Assembly (NCBI GenBank): GCA_039889245.1
Contig: JAZGVH010000002.1
Location: forward strand, 806,001-870,000
Reading direction: 5' to 3'
Length of the DNA: 64,000 nucleotides
DNA from: Dermatophilaceae bacterium Soc4.6
GTDB taxonomy: Bacteria; Actinomycetota; Actinomycetes; Actinomycetales; Dermatophilaceae
A program made the position numbers and the translations under genes. The stretch's first letter is position 1; each line of letters starts with the position of its first letter. The notes under the pieces are model-generated. The model saw only the letters and a list, made by a program, of their open reading frames with translations, made no database searches and was not told the DNA's origin. This document shows, in pieces, positions 8,104 to 17,000 of the stretch.

Positions 8104-11100
8104 TCAGGGGGTCACGGCGAGGTTGTCCAACCGCAGCGTCTGTCGCAGCCCGGGTGCGGCCGGGGTCCCGACGACCCCGAGGGAGATGCCCGAGACGCCG
8201 AGACCGGTGGTGTTGCCGGTCGACGTCGAGGCGACGGAGGCGCCGCGGTCGAGAGACAGCGTGAGCTGACCCTGGGGGGTGACGCTGGTGCCCTTCTTGG
8301 GTCCCGCCCTCCAGCCGAGGCTGACGGTGGCCTTGCCCGTCGGGAGCACGACGACCTTCCCGTTGGCCGGCGTGAGCCCGACCCGTGTGAGGACCGTGCG
8401 GAGCTGGACCTGACCGGTGGCCGTCTTCTGCAGCTGGAGGCCGAAGACCTGCCCGCTGCTGCCCGTTGCCGCGGCGACGGTGGTCCAGCCGGCCCGGGTG
8501 ACCCCCGTGCCGTCGACGTCCACCGTGACGGTGGCGGTCGGGAGGGTCGCGCCCACCGGCCGCTGCGCCGATGCGGGTGCCTTGAGGTAGGCACTGGCGC
8601 TGGCTGAGGAGACCTGGAGGCTCCCGCCCTGGACGCTCACCCCGGCGCCCGTCGTGGTCCACGACCCGTTGAGCGGGCCGGTGAAGGACTCGGTGACGAG
8701 GCTGACCGGGTTGACCGTGAGCGTGGTGCTGGCAGTGTTGCTCCAGTTGCCGGCCAGGTCGACCGCCCTCACGTTGAGCCGCTGCGACCCGGGCGTGGTG
8801 CCCGTCACGGGCAGGTTGCCCAGGGTCAGAATCCCGGCGTTGAGGGTGGCCGTGACCCGGGTGGCCTTGCCGACGCCCGGGTCGGTGGTGCCGAACCAGA
8901 ACTCGGCGCCGCCCTGCCAGGTGCTCGAGACCGGGTTGTTGGGGTCGACGAACGGCACGGTGGCCGTGATCACCGCCGCCCCGGCGGTCGTGGCCGGGGC
9001 CACGAGCCCCTGCGTGGCGTTGGCCAGCACGGGAGCCGTCCGGTCGACCTGGAACGACGAGGTCAGGAACTCACCCCAGTTGCCCGCGGCGTCCTGGCCG
9101 TGGACGTAGAGGTGGAACTGCCCGTCCGTGTAGTTGCGGATCGCCGAGAGCGGGATGAGGCCGTAGAAGCCGGCCGACGTGGCGGTCGCGCTGATCGACG
9201 GGTCGTCGGGGATGAGCTGGAGCCCGGAGCCGTTCGTGACTGCGTTGATGTCGGTCGGGTTGACGAAGGCCTCGGCGTCGGCGATGGTGCTGCCGCCGGA
9301 TCCGTCGTCGATCGTGGCCGAGACCACGACGTAGCCCGGGTGGCCGGGGGCCGAGACCAGGCCGTTGGTCGGGCTGGGCTCCAGGCTGGCGACCAGGGTG
9401 CTCGGGGCCGTCAGGTCGACCGTGAAGGGGACCTCGATCAGTGGACCCCACAGGTCACGGCTGTCCTTGCTGCGGATCCAGGCCGAGTGCTTGCCGTCGC
9501 CCAGGGCCGCGACGACGGCGTTGTCGACCGTGGCCGTCTCTGCGACGACCGCGAAGGGGGTGCGGTTGAGCCCGAGCGTGCCGGCGGGCGTCGGGGGCGG
9601 CGAGGTCGTGAGGTCGGGCGCCGTGTTGCCGAAGTAGTACTCCGCGCTCGTCACCGTGCCGCCGGCTGCGGTGTCGTCACCGGTCGCGTGGAGGGTGACG
9701 GTGCCGGTGGCGTTGGTCAGGGCGGGCGTCAGGAAGGCCGCCCGCGTCAGCGCGCCGTACCCCTGGACGTTGAGCGTGGCGGCGACGAAGGCGCCCCAGT
9801 TGCCGTTGACGTCCTGACCGCGCACGTACACCGTGTGCTTGCCGCTCAGGCTGGCCATCTGGGCGGGGGTGATGGTCCCCGTGGCCGTGGCGGTGACCCC
9901 TGCACCTGGGGGAACGGTCATCACGATCCCGCTGCCGGGGCCGGTGCCCGTCGCGTCGTCGATGACGTACTCGGCGCCCGCGACCGTGGCCGTGCCCGTG
10001 GTGGCGTCGCTGATCGTCGCGGTGACGGAGATGTCGCTCTGACCGTCGGCCGGGTTGGCCGAGAAGCTGACCGCCGAGGTCTTCGGGCCGGCGGAGTCGG
10101 TCGAGGCCGGAGCGGCGAGGGTGTCGAGGTAGGTCATTATCCCGCCGAAGGCGGTCTCGGTGGAGTCCACCCCGGCGAGCTGCTCGGCGTCGAGGTGGGC
10201 GCCGCTCTCGTAGAGGACGAACTTCGAGGTGCCGTTGGACGGCACGTCCACGAGCGCGTCGCTCGTCATGCCCGGCTCGAGGACGGCGGTGACCGACCCC
10301 TCGGCGAACCCGAGCGGGTGGCTGTCCCTGGAGACGGTCTTCTGTGTGGCGCCGAGGACGGTCATGGGGTGCTGCTTCTGGCCGGCGTTGACGTACCGCA
10401 GGAGCACGGTGTTGCCCGGGTTGGTGGCGATGGAGTCGGTCGAGGGGAACGACTTGCCGTTGAGGAGCCGGTAACGCGGGTGGTAGCTGCGCAGGTCGTA
10501 GGTCGTCGGGTGGGCGGCGAGGGCGGGGTCGATCTCGCTCAGGACCACGACGGACTCGTCCGTGAACTGGGTCGTCGTGTCGTGGTCTGCCGCGAGGACG
10601 ACCAGCGCCCCGACGAGACCCATCGCGGCCTGGCGGGCACCGTTGGGGTCGTGCCCGGCCTCGTAGAGGTAGGTGCCGGCCCGGGACGCGGTGAACGTGT
10701 AGGTCACCATGCCCCCGGACGCGGCTCCGTCCTGGTGCAGTGCGCTGCTGAAGTCTCCGGCCGCGATCCCGGGGATGGCCAGGCCGACGGTCTGGCCGTC
10801 GATGGTGTTGTGGACGGTGATGCTGACCGTGTCCCCCTGACGCACCACGAGGTTCGGTCCGGGGGTCGACGGGGTGGTCGCGTCGGGGCCGAAGCCCCAG
10901 ATCGGTACGTCGGCGCCCGCCACCTGCTGGGTCCCCGCGGAGGCCCAGAGGTCGCAGGTGACCACGGTGTCGGTCACGGCGCAGCCCGACGGGGCGAGCT
11001 TGCCGACCGCGGTGCTGGGGGTCGCGGCAGCGAAGCTGCTCACCGCCGCAGCCGCGGTGACGGTGCTCCGAGCAGGGGCGATGGCGCTCGCGGCACCCGC

Positions 11101-11196
11101 CTGGAGGAACGTCGTCGCGAGGATCGTCGCGCCTCCGGCTGCGGCGATTCGGCGCAGCAACGGGGTGGGGACGACGGTCCGGTCTGGCATCGACAT
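8104..11196 (-). CDS. secreted cupredoxin-pair protein without copper ligands, with Ig-like repeats (MCO subunit C)
   Basis: 1030 residues with an N-terminal signal (basic start, then ATILATTFLQAGAASA). Residues about 85-355 form two cupredoxin domains matching the neighbouring subunits: TPGPNLVVRQGDTVSITVHN, GTYLYEAGHDPN, and FGGIMTYL at the end. Copper ligands are replaced (ALHQDG where HWHG is expected, YEAGHDPN where YHCH stands, QHPMTVLG where FHPHG stands). Four repeats of about 105 residues follow (about 365-790), each closing on a VRGQDVNGNWG-like motif as in bacterial Ig-like modules, then a 230-residue beta-rich domain starting at VTESFTGPLNGSW. Third of three adjoining cupredoxin genes, 7 bp after subunit B. 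Probably a structural, matrix- or surface-binding member of a multi-subunit oxidase. Confidence 0.8.
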   Translation of the reverse strand: MSMPDRTVVPTPLLRRIAAAGGATILATTFLQAGAASAIAPARSTVTAAAAVSSFAAATPSTAVGKLAPSGCAVTDTVVTCDLWASAGTQQVAGADVPIWGFGPDATTPSTPGPNLVVRQGDTVSITVHNTIDGQTVGLAIPGIAAGDFSSALHQDGAASGGMVTYTFTASRAGTYLYEAGHDPNGARQAAMGLVGALVVLAADHDTTTQFTDESVVVLSEIDPALAAHPTTYDLRSYHPRYRLLNGKSFPSTDSIATNPGNTVLLRYVNAGQKQHPMTVLGATQKTVSRDSHPLGFAEGSVTAVLEPGMTSDALVDVPSNGTSKFVLYESGAHLDAEQLAGVDSTETAFGGIMTYLDTLAAPASTDSAGPKTSAVSFSANPADGQSDISVTATISDATTGTATVAGAEYVIDDATGTGPGSGIVMTVPPGAGVTATATGTITPAQMASLSGKHTVYVRGQDVNGNWGAFVAATLNVQGYGALTRAAFLTPALTNATGTVTLHATGDDTAAGGTVTSAEYYFGNTAPDLTTSPPPTPAGTLGLNRTPFAVVAETATVDNAVVAALGDGKHSAWIRSKDSRDLWGPLIEVPFTVDLTAPSTLVASLEPSPTNGLVSAPGHPGYVVVSATIDDGSGGSTIADAEAFVNPTDINAVTNGSGLQLIPDDPSISATATSAGFYGLIPLSAIRNYTDGQFHLYVHGQDAAGNWGEFLTSSFQVDRTAPVLANATQGLVAPATTAGAAVITATVPFVDPNNPVSSTWQGGAEFWFGTTDPGVGKATRVTATLNAGILTLGNLPVTGTTPGSQRLNVRAVDLAGNWSNTASTTLTVNPVSLVTESFTGPLNGSWTTTGAGVSVQGGSLQVSSASASAYLKAPASAQRPVGATLPTATVTVDVDGTGVTRAGWTTVAAATGSSGQVFGLQLQKTATGQVQLRTVLTRVGLTPANGKVVVLPTGKATVSLGWRAGPKKGTSVTPQGQLTLSLDRGASVASTSTGNTTGLGVSGISLGVVGTPAAPGLRQTLRLDNLAVTP

Positions 11197-11203
11197 GATG
11201 GCC

Positions 11204-12562
11204 TCAGATCCCCGGGCAGCCGTTGGGCGGGTCGATGCGGTAGAGCGTCATCATCCCTCCGAAGGTTGCGCCGTAGTTGGTGGCTTGCTGCAGGGCGTGG
11301 CTGTGCGCGATGTGGTAGTACTCGCCGCACTGGTTGTTGTCCGTGATGTTGGTCGGCAGGTCGCCCTTGGTGCCGAGGTAGGGGCTCTCGCTGAACCACG
11401 TGTCGGTCCCCACCAGGATCTGGTCGGTGATGCGGGGGATCTCGGTCGGGATCGGGTTGTACCCCGGGGCCGACGAGTCGCCTCCCTGCCAGTGCTCCGC
11501 GTCACGCCAGTCGAAGAGCACGTCGAGGGTCTGCCCCGGCGCGATGTTGATGTCGTACTTGTTGTACGACAGGTCCTGCCCTGTGGGTCCCTGGAGGGCC
11601 TGACCATCGGCGTCGATGACGCGCTCGTCGCTGCCGTGGGGGTGGAACGGGTAGTTGACCCGTCCGGCGTTGAGGTACCTGATGTTGGCGGGCAGGAGGT
11701 TGACCGCGCTGTACGGCTTGATGTGGACCATCGCGCCGTACGGCTGGTTGGGCAGCCACGTGGCGTTGTTGGGCGCCAGGGTGTCGGGCATGCTGCGCCC
11801 GTTGATCATGTAGTAGCGGGCCCGGTAGCTGGCCCAGTCGACGGCCTGGTGACGCTCCACGGCCAGGTGCACGTCGGGGTCGACCTCCGAGAGCAGGAAG
11901 ACGTACTCGTGATCCGGGCTGTAGGCGGAGTCCGAACGGGCGTTGACGTGTCCGGCCCCGGAGGGGGGCCGCACGACGAGGGCACCGTAGAGGCCCATCT
12001 GCTGCTGCTTGTCGGCGTCCGTGCCGCTCTGGTAGAGGTACGTACCGGGCGAGCCGGCCGTGAAGGTGTACGTCACCGCCCCCACGGTGGTGCCGTTGCC
12101 GGCCTCGGCGGACTGCACCATGGAGGTCATCGCCCCACTGGTGGTGAGCTGGGGCTCGACCGGCTGGTTGTCGGCCTTGACGTCCTTCTGGCCGGGGAAG
12201 ACGATCGACGTCGCCTCGGGTAGGTGGTTGTGCAGGGTGACCGAGACCGTGGCGCCGGTGGTGACGCAGAGGACCGGGCCGGGGAACTGGAAGGCGCGCT
12301 GCGTCTCGTCGGCGTAGCTCCACGTGTAGATGGAGTTGCCGTCCGGCGTCGAGATGTAGCCGTCGTCGGCAGTGAGGACGAAGCTGTTGTGGGTGTTCTG
12401 GTCACAGAGCAGACCCTCGGAGGTGGCCGCTTGCGCCGCGCCAGGGGTCACCGCCGCGGCCGCGCCCACCATGGCGAGGACCACGGCCGCGAGACCGAGT
12501 CGGGCCGTGACCGGTCGGGTCCGTCCGAAAGACGGGCGCAGGGTGCTGAGCAGCTTGGTCAT
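11204..12562 (-). CDS. multicopper oxidase subunit B, trinuclear-site half
   Basis: 452 residues from the ATG at 12562, only 2 bp after subunit A. A signal peptide ends near TPGAAQA. Two cupredoxin domains follow. The first (FQFPGPVLCVTTGATVSVTLHN, GTYLYQSGTDADKQQQMG) has lost the ligand motifs. The second carries the His-X-His pairs of a type 2/type 3 copper site: YPFHPHG near residue 306 and YHIAHSH near 419, ahead of FGGMMTLY. There is no type 1 Cys here. Alone it could bind only half of the trinuclear cluster; the other half and the type 1 copper are in subunit A. Secreted, probably forming a complex with A and C. Confidence 0.85.
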   Translation of the reverse strand: MTKLLSTLRPSFGRTRPVTARLGLAAVVLAMVGAAAAVTPGAAQAATSEGLLCDQNTHNSFVLTADDGYISTPDGNSIYTWSYADETQRAFQFPGPVLCVTTGATVSVTLHNHLPEATSIVFPGQKDVKADNQPVEPQLTTSGAMTSMVQSAEAGNGTTVGAVTYTFTAGSPGTYLYQSGTDADKQQQMGLYGALVVRPPSGAGHVNARSDSAYSPDHEYVFLLSEVDPDVHLAVERHQAVDWASYRARYYMINGRSMPDTLAPNNATWLPNQPYGAMVHIKPYSAVNLLPANIRYLNAGRVNYPFHPHGSDERVIDADGQALQGPTGQDLSYNKYDINIAPGQTLDVLFDWRDAEHWQGGDSSAPGYNPIPTEIPRITDQILVGTDTWFSESPYLGTKGDLPTNITDNNQCGEYYHIAHSHALQQATNYGATFGGMMTLYRIDPPNGCPGI

Positions 12563-12564
12563 CG

Positions 12565-13932
12565 TCACACCGCCGTCACGTCGTTGGGGTAGTTGGCTTG
12601 GGGCAGGTCGTTGGGGCCGACCTGGGGCAGGACGGCGGAGGAGACGACGATGTGCGTGAGCATGCCGCCGTAGCCCGTCCCCCCACCGTTGGACAGGAAG
12701 CTGTAGTCGCGGTCGTAGAGCAGGTACGTGCCCTCCTTGTCGGGGGCCGTGAAGATCACGTCGCGGCTCTCGCCCGCGCCGACCGTGACCGTGTTGGTCG
12801 TCTGGTAGTTCGTGACCCCGTCGCGGCCCTTGAGCAGGCTCGCGTCCTTCGCGATCACGGTCAGGTCGATGTCGTCGCACGTCATCGAGTGGTCGTTGTA
12901 GCTGAGGCTCGACAGCCGCAGGAGCACGCGCTCGCCGGGCCGGGCCTGGATCAGCGACGTGATCGGCTGGAACTGCAGTCCTCCCGCGTCGGTCGACAGG
13001 GGGTTGCCGTTCGGCGCGACCGTGTCGGGGTAGGAGCGCCCGTTGAGGCAGGAGAACGACGGCTCGAAGTCGGTCCAGTCGCTCACCTGGATGTGGGCGT
13101 CGCGCCAGTGGGCGGCCGACCAGATCTCGGACATCATGAAGGCGTACTCGCGGTCGTAGCGGGTCGATCCGTCGCCGTCGTTGTAGGCGTACTTCCCGGC
13201 GGGGATGACGTTGCCGTCGGCGCCGGTCGAGAGGCCCTTGTTCTGCTTCGGCCGCACGAACACCATCCCCGTCATGCCCATCTGCACGTGCTCCACGTCC
13301 TCGAAGTGGCAGTGGTACATGTACGTCCCTGCGTCGTGGACGCGGTAGAAGTACTCGAAGTCGCGCCCGATCGGCACCGACAGCGACAGCTCGGGTACCC
13401 CGTCGAACAGCGGGATGGCGTTCACGAAGCCGTGCCAGTGCAGGGTGTGCCCGTCGTAGAGGTCGGGGCGCAGCACGAGGCCGAGGTTGCTGAGGGTGAC
13501 GATGATGTTGTCCTCCTCGTCGAACCACATCATCGGGGCGCTGATCTGGGCGTGACCGCGCAGCCCCGCCACCCCCACGGCGTCGAGGCCGGTTGCGTCG
13601 CGGAACCCGAACACGTAGGTGTTGAGCCCATCGGGAGCCAGGGCGTCCGGGAAGAAGGGCGCGTCGGCCGGCGCACCTCCACCGGTCGCGTCGTAGACGG
13701 GGTTGCTGGCGTCGGGCATCCGGCTCCACCCGTCGGTGCCGACCAGGTGGACGTGCTTGGGGTCGGCGGCGGTGCCGGCCCCGGTGACGGTGGCCATCGC
13801 CGCCGGTGCGAGAGCGGGGGTGGTGGCCAGTGCAGGGTTCGCGAGCCGTGACCCCAGGGCGATGGCCCCCACCGACCCGGCACCCGCCAGGAACCCTCGC
13901 CTGGTCAGTCGGGCGTTGTTGGGCAGCTTCAT
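12565..13932 (-). CDS. multicopper oxidase subunit A, type 1 copper half
   Basis: 455 residues from the ATG at 13932. The N-terminus has a twin-arginine signal (TRRGFLAGAG), so the protein is probably exported folded, with copper. Domain 1 has GHTLHWHG near residue 162 and YHCHFEDVEHVQMGM near 207; the HxxHxH and HCH...H...M pattern gives the type 1 site plus half of the trinuclear cluster. Domain 2 (about 300-440, ending TYLLYDRDYSFLSNGGG then YGGMLTHI) is a cupredoxin fold without ligands. The missing cluster ligands are in subunit B, encoded 2 bp downstream. It follows the giant surface protein by 76 bp. Laccase-like oxidase chemistry is expected; substrate unknown. Confidence 0.87.
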   Translation of the reverse strand: MKLPNNARLTRRGFLAGAGSVGAIALGSRLANPALATTPALAPAAMATVTGAGTAADPKHVHLVGTDGWSRMPDASNPVYDATGGGAPADAPFFPDALAPDGLNTYVFGFRDATGLDAVGVAGLRGHAQISAPMMWFDEEDNIIVTLSNLGLVLRPDLYDGHTLHWHGFVNAIPLFDGVPELSLSVPIGRDFEYFYRVHDAGTYMYHCHFEDVEHVQMGMTGMVFVRPKQNKGLSTGADGNVIPAGKYAYNDGDGSTRYDREYAFMMSEIWSAAHWRDAHIQVSDWTDFEPSFSCLNGRSYPDTVAPNGNPLSTDAGGLQFQPITSLIQARPGERVLLRLSSLSYNDHSMTCDDIDLTVIAKDASLLKGRDGVTNYQTTNTVTVGAGESRDVIFTAPDKEGTYLLYDRDYSFLSNGGGTGYGGMLTHIVVSSAVLPQVGPNDLPQANYPNDVTAV

Positions 13933-14008
13933 GATCGTGCCTTCTCTCCAGTGCCGGCCGGCTGACCGGGCTCGAGGTGGGTGGTGGGTGGGGTGAGGGC
14001 GGGGGTGG

Positions 14009-17000
14009 TCACGGGACCACCTGGTCCGACCCGGCGTCGTACCGGGTGGATGCCCCGGGCCGGATGTCGCCGTCGATGTCGAGCCCCGGTGCCGAGACGG
14101 TGTAGGTCGTGGTCCGGACGCCCTGGGTCGAGTTGGCCGTCTGACCACCCCACTGGACGAACGTCGAGCCCACTCCGTAGCCCTTGGCCTGGGTGTCGGT
14201 CGACATGAGGTGGTAGTCGCCGAGCTGGTCGTACTGCAGGTAGGCCGTGACGATGGCCGCCTGACGGAACTGCGGGTTGGCCCGCAGAGCGAGGACGCTG
14301 ACCGTGACGTCGTACGGCGAGACGAACGGGTTCGCGGCCACCTGCTTGTACGACGACCCCGAGAGGTACTGGGTGTGGCCGGGGTCGTCGAACACGGTGC
14401 CCACCGGCGCCAGCGTCATGGGAGCGGTGGCACCGGCCGCCTGGTCGACGACCTGCACGTCCCAGTTGATCTTGTCGCCGGCGCCGATGCCCGTGACGAC
14501 CCCGCCGTAGTAGCTGCCGGCCCGGTTGTCGACGAAGACGTCGTTGAGCAGGATGGGTCGGCAGAACCCGAGCCAGCTCGACTGCGGGCTGCCGTCGGCC
14601 GAGAGCCGGGTGGAGACGAGGTAGTCGTTGGTCCGGTAGCTCGTGGCACCGACCTTCTTGACTCCGGTGAAGACCGAGTTGACCCAGGCCTGGAGCGGGC
14701 CGCTGACCGCGGCGGTCGTGAGGCCCGCGGCGGCTGGCGTGCCGTCGCTGGTCGTCGCCGTGGCGGTCGTGATGTTCTTGGCCACGGTGGTGTCGGTGAC
14801 GTCGACGAACAGGGCGTCGTCGATGGCGATGCCACCGCCCTCGTGGGCCGAGATGTTGTTGACGATCGTGTCGTTGGTGATCGAGATCCGCCCCAGACCT
14901 CGTGGGCCGACGTTGCTGCCGGAGGCCTGGAGGAGCCGGATGCCGCCCCCGTCATCGTTGGCCAGGTTGGCCTGGATGACGTTGGCGTCGATCGAGACCG
15001 GGCCCGTCCCGGGCGAGAGATCGGTGGGCGTCGGGGGCAGCTCGCCGGCGATCATGACGCCACCACCCTCGTCGTAGGACTGGTTGAACCAGACCCGGTT
15101 GTGGCTGATCTGCCCGCCGCTCGACCTCGTGAAGGAGTTGCCTCCACCGATGGTCGCGGACCCCCCTGTGCTCGAGGTCGTCTGGCCCATGTAGCCGAAG
15201 GCGGAGATGCCGCCGCCGTACTCCGAGGAGTGGTTGCCGCAGACCGCGTTGGCGTCGACCAGGTAGCCGTTGGACCCGGTGAAGAGGCCGATGCCGCCGG
15301 CGAGGTTGGTGCCACCGTTGTCACGCACCTGGTTGTGGGCGATGACGATGCCGTAGTTGTGGTTGTTGCCGACGTAGGGCGTACCCACCCGGATCCCACC
15401 GGCGTAGGAGCCGCCGTTGCCGACGATGACGTTGTCGGTGAGCGACAGCCCGTCGACGTTGGCGTGCACGTAGATGCCACCACCCTGGGTGATGAGCGCT
15501 CCCACCGCGCCGTACGGCGTGGTGTTGGCACCGGTCAGGGTGTTGAGCGAGGCGACGATGTTGCTCTGGATGCCGCCGGTCACCTGGAACCCGTCGAAGC
15601 TGGCGCGCCACGAGCTGGAAGGGCCGATGTCGTTCGTCGGGCTGAGGAAGGTCACCACCGCCGCGTCCGGCACGGCCGGGTCGCCCTTGTAGGGCAGGCT
15701 CGCGAGCAGGTTGAGCCAGTTGGTGCCCGTATCGCCATCGGGGTTGAAGGTCGACCCGTCGATGATCGTGCCCGGCACGTACTGCGAGCCCAGGAAGCCA
15801 CCGGGGCCGACGCCCTGGACGTGGATGCGACCGTCGACGATGACGTTCTCGAGATACTCACCTCGCGGGGCCAGTGACGTGGACGTGCCGGGGTAGACGA
15901 CGACGAGGGAGTAGGGCTTGCCCGTCCGCAGACCATCCTGAGCCGCGTTGACCCCGGCCTGGATAGTGAGGTAGGTCCGGCCGGGCCCGACCTCGTAGAC
16001 CGCCGGGTTGTTGGCGCTGTTCTTTCCTGTACCGGACACAACCTGGAGCGTGAGCGCGTTGTAGGCCGAGACGCCGGCCGTCGTCGTGATCGTGATCGGC
16101 AGGGCGCCCGTCGTCGCCGGGGCGAGGAACGAGATGGACGTGTCGCTCCAGTCGGTGCTGAAGATCTGCGCCGTGTTGACCGTCAGGGTGCCCGGGGTGC
16201 TGCCGAAGTGCTGGCCCCGGATCGTGACCGTCTTGGCGGTGGTCGTGGTCGCCGTGTGGCTGTTGACGACCGGCTTGTCGACGGCGAAGACCTGGGGGGT
16301 GGTGTCGGGAAGGTCGCAGACCGTGCTGCCCACCGGGGTCGTGTCGGGGGTGAGGATGGTCGAGGCCACCTGGGTCGGTGCCTCGTCGGTCACGGTGTAG
16401 AGACCGGGCCAGGCCTGGAAGTTGGCGGCGATGGTGCGGAAGCGCGGGTTGTAGTCCGGGTTGGGGGCCCCGGCGCCGCCGGGGTCGTTGCCGACGAACC
16501 GATACATGCCGGGGCACGGGCCTGCCGGCAGCGGGCAGTTGTAGCTGCCGGTCGACGGCTCGAGCGCCTCGTAGACCCCGTTGTAGTCGGTGTGCGTGGT
16601 GTCGGTGAGGTTGCCGAACGCGTCGTAGAGGCCGACCGGCACGTAGGGCATGCCCTGCGCCTCGCCGTAGTTGACGCTCGTCTTGTCGAGGGTGAGCCCG
16701 AGGTCGTTGAGGGTCAGGCCCCAGAAGTGGGTCGGCATCGGCACGTCGGTAAAGAGGTTGAAGTTCGGCGCGGTCGCCTGGCCGTCACGGACGGTGACCA
16801 GCTTGTCCTGGCAGGACGGTCGGAGCTGGCCCTCGAAGGGGCTGCCGCCATTGTCGAGGAAGTCCTGGTTCGTGACCTTGACCCGGTGGGTGGCGCCGAC
16901 GCAGTCCGAGATGATGCCCGCGCCCTGCGAGGGCGGCTGCGGCGGGAGTGGTTGGCTTCCGGGGCCCCCGGGGACACCACCGGCCTCGGCGGGTGGCACC

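Noticed and set aside
9100-11346. A 748-codon open frame on the plus strand across the cupredoxin genes
   Set aside because: It mirrors real minus-strand genes with signal peptides and cupredoxin landmarks; its product is a Gly/Arg/Val-rich low-complexity sequence typical of antisense frames in high-GC DNA.
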